Source: Rugalucina vietnamica
Taxonomy: Eukaryota; Mollusca; Bivalvia; Lucinida; Lucinidae
Direction: 5' to 3'
Length of the DNA: 64,000 nucleotides
Assembly: GCA_964017185.1 (NCBI GenBank)
Contig: OZ024880.1
Span: 44,715,071-44,779,070 of the forward strand
A program made the position numbers and the translations under genes. Shown piece after piece: positions 53,076 through 63,867 of this stretch. The notes beneath the pieces were generated by a model, which saw nothing but the letters and a program-made list of their open reading frames with translations, ran no database searches and was not told where the DNA came from. Position 1 is the stretch's first letter, and every line of letters begins with the position of its first letter.

Positions 53076-54357
53076 ATTCAACAAGCTGACGCATTACGTT
53101 ATAAATATTTTTGTCTATCCGTGATTTCGCTATCGTACCACCTACGTAATACCAATGGAAAAGTCGCGTTATGCACGTTTTGCATTTCTGTACATGCATA
53201 ATCGTACATATTATTATGTGCACGTAAATAACGATCTATACATGGAACAGATGAATCATAGTGTGGTCATTAAATTAAAAATAAATAATTTTATGTTAAC
53301 ATTTACAGGAATTTCGCCGTGTTTCGCGGCGAAATAGGAAATTTTAACTTACCTGTTGTAAACGTTAAAAAACGAATTTCGCCGCGAAACACGGCGGAAT
53401 TTCACCGCGAAAATCCGATTTTCGCGGCGAAAAAATTAACCGATTAAACGTTTAAATTTTCCCTTGGCCGGTGAAATTTCGCGGTGGTTTCGCCGCGAAA
53501 AATCACAAGTGATCAGCGCGAACTATGCAAAAGTGGGTTTTTAGCCATAACACCACTGTAGTTGATGAGATATTAAGGGTTGGCTTAAAAAATGACAAAG
53601 CCACTGGAGCATGAAATATAGGTCAAGGTCAGTAGGTCAATGTGGGTGCCGACTCGGGACATCGAGGAGAAGCCATATGCAAGGTTTGATGGTTGTAGGC
53701 TTTATAGTTGATGAGATATTAAGGGTTGGCTTCAAAAATGACAAAGTCACTGGAGCATGAAATATAGGTCAATGTCAGTAGGTCAATGTGGGTGCCGAGT
53801 CGGGACATCGAGGAGAAGCCATAAAAGTAAGGTTTGACAGTTCTAGGCTTTACAGTTGATGAGAAACTAACAGCATCTGAGCATTGTACAAAGGTGTTCT
53901 AGATATTGATCTCTAGCCCCTCCCCCAGGCACGACCCCACGGGTCCCTTCACACTAAATCACAGAGGACCCTCATATGCAGCAACGTTCCAAATATGAAT
54001 GATTTCTGGTCAGTGACTATCAAGATATAACAATCTTAAAAACTTTAAGCGAAAGTGTGACGCGGACACAGATGTACACGTAAACGCGCACGACCGAGGT
54101 GACAACAATAGCTCTGTGCACTTTGTGCAGGCGAGCTAAAAAGCATTTACAATGGTTACATGTATATGTAAATTTTTCTCCGCTGTTAGAAATTTACTGT
54201 GATCCTGTTAACATCAGCTAGAAACAAATCAAACTAGTTTTCGTATTCATAATTAATTGTTTATTTCGATTGTATTTCAATAGCTAAACACATTATTAAT
54301 TTTTTTAATGACAAGTTAATAGTTTAATGCATACATAAGCTTGTTAGAAAATCTTAT

Positions 54358-54440
54358 ACCCCGTCGTGCAGATAACCAATGCTATAAGCGGCTTTATCCG
54401 CATGACTGTAGTGTGGAAAGCCTCATCCATATGTGAGAGC
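54358..54440. repeat. GTCGTG/GGATAA palindromic repeat, copy 2
   Basis: CCGTCGTGCAGATAACC, TATAAGCGGC and TTATCCGCATGAC resemble the cluster at 47545-47630. Confidence 0.5.
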
Positions 54441-54794
54441 TTAAGACTAACCCCTCCTGTCAAGCCTCATCCCCCTGGTGTGGTATTCAATTGTGAATTT
54501 GACTTCACACCAATACATTATTCTGATTTCTAAAGCTTTATTATCGATTGCTACATCATTCTCTTTTTTTTTACATTTTTCACAAAATATGATAGAATTA
54601 ATGATAGTAGAAAAAAGCGCGAGCGTCTATCATCCCAAAATTAACGCCAAACATGAGTGTTATAATTTGATGTCTGAGCAGCAAGTGCTTAACTAGAAGT
54701 ATCACATTGATTGTTTTCATTTTCATATTAAAAATTCTGATAAGCACAGAAACACATCAGCAATTAATCTTATCAGAAACACATCAGCAATTAA

Positions 54795-54850
54795 CAGATT
54801 AATGTTTTAAGACATGACAGCCAATCAATCTCCGAACACCTCAGATGTGG
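54795..54850 (-). repeat. Fragment of LINE 3' end (LINE-C)
   Basis: CCAATCAATCTCCGAACACC and TCAGATGTGGGATGGGTGG match the 3' end of the LINE at 57005 and 60595. Confidence 0.55.
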
Positions 54851-55369
54851 GATGGGTGGAAACCATCCAAATATTATCTTTCCTCATGTACATGGACAAT
54901 AAATATTAAATCAAAACATAAACAGATAAATAAAATAAAAGTAAACAGGATTTATTTTCCTAGGTCAAGGGCAGCTCGTGCGCGAAAGAAAGCACCCTGT
55001 CAAGGACACCTGATTTTAATGGATTACACTTGAAACCAAGTATTTGTCGGCTTTATTTTAACTTGAAATTCAAATTTGTGTAAATTACAGTATTCTTGCA
55101 TTCATTTTTAGCAATTTAAATAGGAAATGACAGATTAAAGCCCATAAAATAAAGCACAAATTGGGATTACCTCAACAACAACGCCATTTTGGTTCACGTT
55201 AGGTAACCTTCGGTCATTGCCGTTCAGAAGAATCCGGGACGTTTCGCCCCAAAACCATTTCGCCCGCCTAGTCGTTTCGCCCCCCAAGACGTTCCCCCCG
55301 TAGTCGTTTCCCCCTAGTCGTTTCGCCCCCCCCCCACTAGTCGTTTCGCCCCCTAGTCGTTTCGCGATT

Positions 55370-55514
55370 TAAAATATATCAAAATTTATCCAGTGAAATT
55401 TTCATTTTTTGTCTTTTTTTCATATGAAAAAAATCTCTGTATATTGCATATGGGCAAGTTTTGTAATGGTAAAGAACAAAATCTACCTCTTGTGAAACAA
55501 TGCCACTGTTTGTC
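55370..55514 (-). pseudogene. Captured SDHC exon A fragment with intron and R1 piece
   Basis: 145 bp match the SDHC locus (46789-46902 joined to 47088-47115): a truncated R1, 50 bp of intron, the donor (GTAGAT here) and 28 nt of exon A (55487-55514). The R9 MITE is absent, so the capture shows the locus before that insertion. The match ends inside the exon at CTGACAAAC. Confidence 0.85.
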
Positions 55515-55666
55515 AGAACGTCAGAACGTCATATATGACGTCAGAAATGTCACGTGAGAAAGTTCTGGAGAGCCGCCATCTTCTCCGGGCTTGTGGCGAA
55601 ATTTTGCCACACAGTATCGATTTTGCGTGGAAAAGTTGTTTTTCACACACGTAAGTCAATTTTACG

Positions 55667-55667
55667 T

Positions 55668-55705
<38 letters not shown>
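55667..55705 (+). repeat. Poly-T run
   Basis: About 37 T inside element 2, after TTTTACGTG. Confidence 0.9.
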
Positions 55706-56471
55706 CAGCTTTTCGTTTGGGGTGTGCAAGTGTCTTTGAATATTTATAATGCAAGTATGCGAGCAGAATGTTCAACGTGCGAGTTGCAATATCACAAGTT
55801 CATTTTTAAAGGAACTAGTTTGCATCAGTTGTCTACCTTGCTTAATGTCACGTGGAGGTGGTTGGGGCAAGTTGATACAATAAGCATAGGGTACATTGAT
55901 TCACTGTTCCAACTTGCCCCGTTGTCTTTCTAGACAATTGCGATCTACGGAACCATTTCGTACTAGTCGACTTTTTACTACTTTTTGTCATGATATTGTA
56001 AGGCTGATCGACATTCTGTTTGCCTACAGTTCAGAATGGTGAGAAACTACATTAAAAACAACTAGGGCGGAAACACCAAGGCATATAATCATGGAAACAC
56101 CAAGGCATAATCCGACAACCTTATTACATGCAATGCACAGATCAGACATTATAGAGAATTCAATGATGAATGATGCTTATTGAATTTGAACATCTTATAT
56201 ACTCGATAATCGGTCTATTAAAAGAAATCGCTGAATAAAAGATTAGATTTAAAATTCCTATGAGTCATTAAGTTCTTTTAAAAACAAAGCCTGTCGCACG
56301 CCGACAAAACCATATGATTCGGCAAGCAATCCTTGATTAAAGAATCTATTTTTCACACTTTAGTTAATCATCCTTCAGAAGTCGGTGTCAATAATTAATG
56401 ACATTATGACATTATGGATTAATTCTCCGCATTATTATACCGCAAGTTTTTCACACCTTACCACACCAAAC

Positions 56472-56472
56472 C

Positions 56473-56551
<79 letters not shown>

Positions 56552-56576
56552 GATCTATCGATCGATCGATCGATCG

Positions 56577-56670
<94 letters not shown>
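56472..56670 (+). repeat. (CTAT)n/(ATCG)n microsatellite
   Basis: About 200 bp of CTAT units with a short GATC-type block in the middle. Confidence 0.95.
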
Positions 56671-56696
56671 TCATTTGTCTATCCTAATTGACCGTA

Positions 56697-56697
56697 A

Positions 56698-56776
<79 letters not shown>

Positions 56777-56810
56777 ATACAAATAAGTAAATAAATAAAT
56801 AAATAAATGG
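56697..56810 (+). repeat. (AAAT)n microsatellite
   Basis: About 27 AAAT units with one interruption, next to the CTAT array. Confidence 0.95.
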
Positions 56811-57004
56811 TGAAACGACTAGGGGGGAAATGGTATTGGGGGCGAAACATCTAGGGTATTGGGGGCGAAATGACTAGGGTGGAGAATAGAGGCGAAACGA
56901 CGAGGGGGAAACGACTAGGGGGAAAACGTCTTGGTGGCGAAACGTCTTGTGACCGTTCAGAATGGTATCGGGTCTTTTTGTCCCGAATGTGCACACAGGG
57001 TCCC

Positions 57005-57262
57005 CCTATGTTGAGACTATTTATCTTCGGACACTGAGTCAATCAATTTCTGATAATCACCTCAGATGTGGGGTGGGTGGCTAAATTTAGAATTTAGTCA
57101 AGGGAGGGGGGGCATTTGGGGTGGGCCATTAATTAAAACTATTTATAATAGATCAGAGGCATACTAAAACGCATGCATGCCTCTGGGCCTATGATTAAAT
57201 AGTTCTAAGTCTTAAATTCCTCATTGGTCTTGGATGAGACCACTGAAGAAGGGAGACTATCT
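57005..57262 (-). mobile_element. LINE-C 3' end, copy on minus strand
   Basis: Reverse complement matches 60815-61040: the end of the reading frame (SLPSSVVS region), ATTTAGCCACCCACCCCAC and TGATTGACTCAGTGTC near the end. Only about 260 bp remain. Confidence 0.75.
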
Positions 57263-57276
57263 TTTACATCGTTTGA

Positions 57277-57331
<55 letters not shown>

Positions 57332-57333
57332 AC
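57277..57333 (+). repeat. (AAAT)n microsatellite
   Basis: About 14 units. Confidence 0.9.
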
Positions 57334-57499
57334 AAAATGTTCCATTAAAAAGAACAAATTAGAAAAAAGTTTATTACGGGAAATTTGAAGAGAAAAAAAT
57401 TATAACATTATTACCCTTGACACGTGTTGATTTAATAAACAAAAACATAATGGAATTATCTTTTACATCGTTTGACATTAAATAAATAAATAAATAATA

Positions 57500-57601
57500 T
57501 TTTGCTGCATGCAATATACAGACATTTTTGAGTTATTTCAAAATTTTTAACATTTGTACTCAAAACATTGATTGTGGGTATATGTTAGAACCGCCTCGTC
57601 T
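57500..57601 (-). repeat. R1 MITE, half copy ending at the palindrome centre
   Basis: From CTGCATGCAATATACAG to GTTAGAACCGCCTCG. It stops exactly at the centre of the R1 palindrome, where the next LINE begins. Confidence 0.65.
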
Positions 57602-59250
57602 CAAACCCGGAAAAGCCGCTGGACCAGATCAGCTCAAACCCCTGTTACTTAAGGAGCTCAGGGATGAGATAGCACCAATCACAAAAATTATTTTTGAAAA
57701 ATCTCTCCAAACAGGAAAGCTACCTTCTGACTGGGTTACAGCTAACGTAATGCCAGTCTTAAAAAAGGAGACAAATCCTCTGCGGCTAAATATAGACCCA
57801 TTTCCCTCACTTGCATTCTCTGCAAGGTTCTAGAGCACATCCTAGCATCAAGCATTGTTAAACATCTAGATGCACAAGGAATCATGTATGACCTGCAACA
57901 TGGTTTCAGGGAGAAAAGATCCTGTGAAACGCGGCTGGTCATGATGATTGAGGACCTTGCAAGGAATGCAAATGGGAGGAAACAGACCGATGTCATACTA
58001 CAAGATTTTCGAAGGTTTTGACAAAGTCAACCACAGCAAGCTTCTCTGGTAACTGCACAATTATGGAATAAGAAGTAAAGTGCTAAGCTGGATTCGAGCT
58101 TTCCTTGGGAACAGATCCCAGCGGGTGGTCATTGATGGGGAGGAGTCGGACTCAATACCAGTAAATTCAGGTGTCCCCCAGGGATCTGTATTTGGGCCGA
58201 TACTTTTCCTCGCATATATAAATGACTTGCCCGATGGAATCTCTTCCCGAGTACGCCTTTTAGCCAATGACACTGCTCTGTATCTCACAATCAAGGGTGA
58301 GGAAGGCAGCTCAGTACTTCAAAAAGACCTCGACTTGCTATCAGTGTGGGAGAAGAAGTGTGATATGCAGTTCAATCCCTCAAAATGCCAGATGGTACAG
58401 GTGACGGGTTCCAAAAGCCCCATTAAATCAGAATACATTCTCCACGGTCAGGTGTTGGAAACTGTCACTTGTGCTAGATACCTTGGAGTTGACATAAGAA
58501 GCAATATCTCATGGACCTCCCACATTGATCGAGTTGTAGGTAATGCAAACCGGTCTCTTGGCTACATCCGTCGCAACATTAAGAGTAAAAACCGGGAAGT
58601 CAGGGAATCAGCCTATAACACCCTAGTCAGACCCCAACGTTGGAGTACGCGTCTGCGGTATGGGACCCGCATACCAAAGACCATATTTTCAAAATTGAAA
58701 TGGTCCAGCGAAGGGCTGCTCGCTGGACCATTAGCAACTTTGATCGTAGGGGATCTGTAACTGAGATGTTAGACAAATTCGGCTGGAGAACATTGGAACA
58801 AAGACGGGCAGATGCCCGCCTTTGTCTTGTTTATAAGATTGAATATGGGTTGGCTGCAGTCCCTCTCCCAGGTTATGTGCAGTATAACAGCAGGATCTCT
58901 AGATACTGCCATTCTATGACCTTCAGGCAGGTGTCAACATCAACAGATTTCTACAAGTATTCATTCTTCCCCCTCGCCATTATTCAATGGAATGCCCTCC
59001 CTGAGACTATTGTTTGCTTACAGAGATTGGATGCCTTTAAGGCTGCTATCTGTAAGCTGCAACACTCTCGACCATAACTCCTGATTTTAGCTACCCTCAC
59101 CTATTTTAACCTATCATCTGTTTTATCCTTCTCTATCACACTTTGAACATTCTTGTCTAAATTTTCATCCTTTTAAACTGTCTGATACTAACAGACCATG
59201 CACAACCCTGCCTAGAATGTCCGCGAGGGCGTATAGCAGTATAATGAGAT
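57602..59250 (+). mobile_element. CR1-like LINE reverse transcriptase, broken
   Basis: Starts within RT at KPGKAAGPDQLKP, continues with LPSDWVTANVMPV, SGVPQGSVFGPILF, YINDLPDGI, YLGVDIRSNISWTSHIDR and EYASAVWDPHTKDH, and ends near 59075. Frames change at least three times. The catalytic FADD reads LAND: the first Asp is Asn (58266-58268), so the enzyme would be dead even in frame. 5'-truncated at the R1 half copy. Confidence 0.88.
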
Positions 59251-59285
59251 AGAGATAGATAAAATTAAGTCCGCCCCAACATAGA

Positions 59286-59335
59286 ATGGAATAGAATAGA
59301 ATAGAATAGAATAGAATAGAATTTATTTCCAATTA
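59286..59335 (-). repeat. (ATAGA)n repeat, 3' tail of a minus-strand retroelement
   Basis: TAGAATAGAATAGAATTTATTTCC reversed reads GGAAATAAATTCTATTCTA, a common LINE/SINE 3' end. Confidence 0.5.
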
Positions 59336-59507
59336 TGGGCCGCCATATTATAGTAGCATATGAATCATATATAATTAAATAATGATGAAATGAAATAGTA
59401 TAACATTAACAATAAAGTAACAAAAGCTTGATTCTGGATTAGGTAAAAACAATTAACTAAAGCACATAAATAAACATTTGAGAAGCAATTACTGAACTCA
59501 CATTTTG

Positions 59508-59763
59508 AAAACCTGCCCATGCAATATACATACAATTGAAAATTTTTTGGTAGAAAAAAATCTATATTTTGTAATATTGTTGCCCAAAACACCAACCGCG
59601 GGCACACGCTAGAATCGCCTCGTCAAGGCGGCTCCAACGAGCACCCACCATCCCCGTTCCAGGCCAAAGTAAGGAAAATAGATATACCCCTGCATACTCC
59701 ATATCTACTATCTAAAAGTGGGGTCTAAAGGGGTATTCACTGCATGGACATGTTTTCCAACAT
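59508..59763 (-). repeat. R1 hairpin MITE, copy 9 (complete, reversed)
   Basis: CCTGCCCATGCAATATAC start, CGCCTCGTCAAGGCGGC centre and CATGGACATGTTTTCC end. Confidence 0.8.
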
Positions 59764-59819
59764 GACTGTAATGTGCTAACAGGGGCGTATTGTTCTAACA
59801 CAATTTCATCGTTTGCTAA

Positions 59820-60080
59820 CAACATTTAACATATGACGTCGCATACTTCCCAACAGTGCCAACACCTCCGTTGCTCTCCGATATTGATATGTTTTCTGAG
59901 AGGACTTTCGTCCGGAAGTGAAACACCGCGGCTTGGGGTTTTATGACGTCGCTGTTTTCCAGTGGATAACGTCATGTCATAAAAATTGTATGACTACACG
60001 AGTATTAACACTTTTGCGGGAATACGTAACGTCATTGACGACGTCCGTAACAACAATGTAAATTTTCATAAAAGGCTCGT
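59820..60080. promoter_or_regulatory. Cluster of CRE-like TGACGTC motifs
   Basis: TGACGTC or ACGTCA variants occur near 59834, 59943, 59968, 60027 and 60037 in a locally GC-richer stretch. A similar group lies at 55530-55545 inside element 2. It could be a promoter, but no adjacent gene was proven. Confidence 0.25.
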
Positions 60081-60594
60081 TTTATAAATTTCATATGAAA
60101 TGACCATTCGTGTAAGATCCTCTATGTATATCAAAGAGAAACCAGATATTATAGTAAATAGGATATATACAAAAAAATATATAATGGAATAAAATAACAC
60201 TTACTTGTCCCACAAACCCGATGTTGCCACCCATCACTCACTTTCTATCTATCTATCTATCGCAAAAGGTACTGGTTGCGAAACCTACTCCACTATGTTC
60301 CGTTGCGGACCTTGATGGTTCTATTTGATCAAAACCATTTCCGATTGAATAAAACAGGATTGCACATTGTTGACACGTGGTGAAGGCGCAAATGAGCTAG
60401 ATGAATACGCAAATCTCAAAGAAATTATGGACTTAAGGCAGGAAATCAGAGACTTTCCTTATGGAACATCATCCGGAGACAAAATCTGATATCTCTATAA
60501 ACAGGATGCTAAGTGAGCGTGAGCAGGATTTCGTTTTTCACAATGAATTTCGTGTTTGAAAATTTGATTTGTAAAGTAAAAAAAAAAATCCTGG

Positions 60595-61045
60595 TTAGTA
60601 CACGCTTGGCACTGGAGTCCCGCAGGGAGCGGTCCTCTTTAACCTTCTTCTACAAGATACACTCCGGTACAGTGTCTCTTGGTAAAGACAAATACCTGAC
60701 CCCGGCACCAAACCTAAGGCGTACTAGGGCATCACATGAATCACAATACACAAGACCATTTGCCTATAGTGATGCCCTGAAAAATTCCCTTTTCCCCAGA
60801 ACTATTCCGGTTTGGAATAGTCTCCCTTCTTCAGTGGTCTCATCTAAGACCATTGATGACTTTAAGGCTTCTATTTAAATCATTGGCCCAGAAGCATGCG
60901 TTTTAGTATGTCTCTGATCTATATCTTGTAAATAGTTTTAATGGTCCACCCCAAATGTTTTTTACCCTTGACTAAATTCTAAATTTAGCCACCCACCCCA
61001 CACCTGAGGTGATAATCAGAAATTGATCGACTCAGTATCAGAAGA
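60595..61045 (+). mobile_element. LINE-C C-terminus and 3' end (CR1/Jockey-like)
   Basis: An open stretch (60595-60878) encodes the tail of an RT protein: KYLTPAPNLRRTR, YTRPFAYSDALKNSLFPRTI and PVWNSLPSSVVSSKTIDDFK, then stop. The 3' UTR ends with TCAGAAGATAGATAGATAAG. An inverted partial copy lies at 57005-57262. 5'-truncated. Confidence 0.8.
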
Positions 61046-61138
61046 TAGATAGATAAGGGCTGTGGGACAAATTCAGTATGCTTTTGAGTATACATGCATG
61101 GCGATTGTAAACAACAGCTGAAGGTCTGAGTCTAAAAA

Positions 61139-61275
61139 GGTACGAGTTGACCAAATTGGGTACGAGTTGACCAAACTGGATACAAGCTGACCTAACTGTA
61201 ACTGAGTACAAGTTGACTTTGGCTGTACGAGTTAACCAAAATGGGTAGGAGTTGACTTGGGTATGAGTTGACCGT
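61139..61275. repeat. Degenerate 20-bp tandem repeat (GGTACGAGTTGACCAAA)
   Basis: About seven imperfect units of GGGTACGAGTTGACCAAAT. No function seen. Confidence 0.75.
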
Positions 61276-62003
61276 TGGCCTAAAGACCGCAAAGTTTCGG
61301 TGAAGCGTGACACTTCTACTACTGAAGCCTTCCGAATGTGAAAAACGCGCCAGAAAAGAAACGTCAAATTTTGTAAACAAAACGCCAAATCACAGAGACT
61401 GTGAGAAAAATCTATATACAGTGAATTTATTTGGTGTAAGTTCGATTAAACCACAGGCGCTTGAAGTCCTATATATAATTATAATCATAGTGTAAGTCAA
61501 TATAGAATATATTGACCAGGCAGAGATATACTATACAGAGATTTGAAACTGCTATTGAACATCGATATTTGCCCCCGCTATGACTGTCGCTCAGGTAGAC
61601 AGGTAAATCGAGGGAAAAAATCAATATTTTTATCGGCCGCTGAATCTGTTCTGAAAGTTTGTATATTAGCAAAAATATATTGTTAAGGATGTTGTATGGG
61701 GCATCTTTGTCTTCGCTTTGGGAAATACACCCGGATTTCATCTAATTAGAGCCAAAGTGTGTAGCGTTTTTAAATTGAAATTTGCACTCGATATACCGTA
61801 TTATGTTTATCTATTCCTTGAGACTCGACACACAATATCCAGATGTGACATTGCAACGCATTTTGACCTTAAAGCATGTCCAAGCACATGTTTGAATTTA
61901 TTTGTGGTCACAAAATGTTTGAAACACACCCTAGGATACCATGACACAGACATTACCATATATATGCATCAACAAACACAGAAGGCAAACATGGCAAAGG
62001 AAG
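61276..62003. other. No gene seen
   Basis: AT-rich. Several short overlapping open frames lack motifs. Confidence 0.4.
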
Positions 62004-62320
62004 TTTTTGTTTGACTTCATGCTTAACGTCCCAATCAAAAGCAAAGGTCATGTCGAGACATTGCCTCCATTTTATGGGACTTTTACCCAAAGTGAGGATG
62101 TCATGACATCCAACAAGTGCTTCAAATATAACCATCCAACTAAGCCACAAAGGCTTATATGTATGGATGGTTTGATTTGAACCACTTTTCCTGGGCTGGC
62201 TCAAACCAGAGCGGTATACCAGTAATCAGCTGGTCAGTCAGAAGCGTGTAAGCTTTGCCTGGAAGCACAAACAGCCCATCTATTTCTTTAGGCCCCATGC
62301 ACTATTTGGTTGTCATTTTG
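62004..62320 (-). mobile_element. R8 retroposon, copy 3
   Basis: GTCATGTCGAGACATTGCC, TTTTATGGGACTTTTACCC and ATGTATGGATGGTTTGA match copy 1 in order; tail region at 62004. Confidence 0.75.
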
Positions 62321-63267
62321 ATTGAATAATACATCAGCCATGTGAGGAGACTGTAGCAGCATATGATGGCTTTGCGCCAATGCAACGCGCTACAAATGTG
62401 ATATTTGGTGAATGATAAAAACCTGAAGTACAAAAATGCATGTTCATTGAGTGTGTTTAATGTTTAATATTGAAGAGTATACAATATTACCGAGTTGATT
62501 TTGGGTGAAATGATCTTCAAATATTGTTAAAATACAATGTACAGTCGAGTTTCCGGTTACGCAAAGTTCCCGACTCCGAAAATCCTTTTTAAAAACATGG
62601 TTAAACATGTATTACCAGTACCTTCAAAACAAATAATCAGTTTTTGTTCTCTTGGCAATTTTCTAAACATTGCATTATCCAATAAATATCTGTGAATGAG
62701 TTCACTCACATCAATCTTTTATCTTTAGTAGCTTTTTGCATGTCAAATTTTATGACATCTGATGTCACACTGTTACATACCGAGAGCAAAGAAACATCGA
62801 TTATGCATGGAAACAACCATGTACATTACGTACATGAAGGATCTCATAAAATTATATAGAAAATTGTAAACACTGTTACATTATATTTAATGGCAAACAC
62901 AGGCTGGACCAGAACCCAATACTTCAAACTTACGTAGGATGACACATTGCCGGGGCTAAAAAATCAGCAAGAATGTACAATTTCTTTTGAAATAGTCGCT
63001 TCTATGAGGTAATGGCTTCAAGAAACGAAAAATTTGGTCATAAAAATCTTTCCTGCAAAGTAAAGGATATGACTTTGTCTACATCTTGTCGTGTATAGTT
63101 TAGCAGTAATTAAAATTCTATTCTTCTGATGGCAATGATTTATCATTGACAAGAACATTTTGCGAAACCAAGTACTTGACTGTAATGGAAATTTGATTTT
63201 ATGACAATTACTAAATTTATTCACCCAAGAAACACAAAAGAAAAAGCGGCTCTCCTAGCAAAACGTG
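62321..63267. other. No gene seen
   Basis: AT-rich DNA without recognisable repeat or exon. Confidence 0.4.
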
Positions 63268-63378
63268 GGGAGCCTGGTTTGCTAACAGAGAACCGGACTA
63301 ACAACTGAGAGGTCATGATTCGGTCCGATACCCGCCTCCGCCATGTAGTGTCCCTGAGCAAGACACTTCAACCTCCGG
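63268..63378 (+). mobile_element. tRNA-derived SINE fragment
   Basis: GATTCGGTCCGATACCC (B box-like) and GTGTCCCTGAGCAAGACAC, the same core as the SINE at 51602-51812. The tail is missing where the next SINE begins. Confidence 0.6.
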
Positions 63379-63380
63379 GC

Positions 63381-63632
63381 GGCCCCCGTGGCCGAATGGT
63401 TAAGGCCGCTGACTTCAGTGCTCTTGATCATTCGATCATCTCACCTCTGTGGGTTCGCACCTCGCACGGGGCATGAGTCACATGTGGGACAAGCATAGTT
63501 CTGCTTGCGGGTGTGTCAGGTGGTTTTCCCCGGGTACTCCGGTTTTCGCCACACCTACCGATTGATTTGTCTCGATATGAGTAAAAAAGCTTGAAAGGGA
63601 TGCAAAATTGAATAAAAAAAAAAAAAAAAAAA
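63381..63632 (+). mobile_element. tRNA-headed SINE (MetaSINE-like), copy 2
   Basis: A box TGGCCGAATGGTTAAGG (63389-63405), B box GGGTTCGCACC (63451-63461), a GGTGGTTTTCCCCGGGTACT core followed by CCGGTTTTCG, and an A-tail of 19. More complete than copy 1. Confidence 0.8.
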
Positions 63633-63867
63633 TTCAAGCTCCACAAAGTACCGGTTACGTACCCAGAAAGGGATGGCTTTGTCTCGCAATGACTAAATAA
63701 TAGTTGTGAAATACATTACGGCCAAAACACAAAAGAAAGTGAGAAAAAATAATGACTTGACACAACCATCCTATGAGTCAGTATTTACATTGTGTATATG
63801 CATTAGACCCAAGGTTGCAAATAACATGTCTATGTCTAGGCAAAACAGTTAAATTTTGCTTCAATGG

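Larger units (their letters stand above)
50943..53558. mobile_element. TA-flanked element with GCGGCGAAA palindrome arrays
   Basis: The ends CAGTGGTRTTATGGCTAAAA are inverted, with TA on both sides; the neighbouring R7 modules give the empty site CTTTATAGTTGATGAG. Just inside each end lie clusters of TTTCGCGGCGAAA palindromes (50995-51190 and 53310-53510). The interior holds a SINE and an R8 retroposon. No transposase seen. TIR tip and TA fit the Tc1/mariner/pogo group. Confidence 0.8.
49961..54138 (-). mobile_element. R7 modular element, Helentron-like, split by a 2.6-kb insertion
   Basis: Read on the minus strand it starts TAGCTCGCCTGCACAAAG, with a hairpin to AGAGCTA. Tandem modules of about 140-160 bp follow (plus-strand GGTCAAGGTCACTAGGTCAA, GGGACATCGAGGAGAAGCC). 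It ends with the inverted copy CAGGCGAGCTA and the hairpin CTGTCCTGCGACAG. This matches the R3 layout of inverted subterminal tip followed by a 3' hairpin. Modules lie at about 50278-50942 and 53560-53870. Confidence 0.65.
55230..56953. mobile_element. Element 2 with tandem-repeat ends, 9-bp TSD, carrying host DNA
   Basis: The left end is an array of CTAGTCGTTTCGCCCC units (55235-55365) and the right end is the inverted array (56808-56945). CGTTCAGAA is duplicated at 55221-55229 and 56954-56962. The tip GAATCCGGGACGTTTCG is nearly the same as the right tip of element 1. The interior holds a captured SDHC piece, a CRE-rich stretch, a T-run and two long microsatellites. No transposase. Confidence 0.75.

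Noticed and set aside
56385-56687. 100-codon frame rich in YLSI
   Set aside because: Translation of the CTAT microsatellite.
60206-60245. Candidate first exon of SDHC
   Set aside because: The ATG frame ends in phase 0, but SDHC exon A needs two bases carried over; the needed frame has a stop and no ATG.
61684-61700. TTAAGGATGTT, like the tip of the TTAA element
   Set aside because: The match stops after 11 bases and no partner end was found.
63381-63470. Functional tRNA gene
   Set aside because: A and B boxes are present but the sequence continues into a SINE body and A-tail and does not close an acceptor stem.
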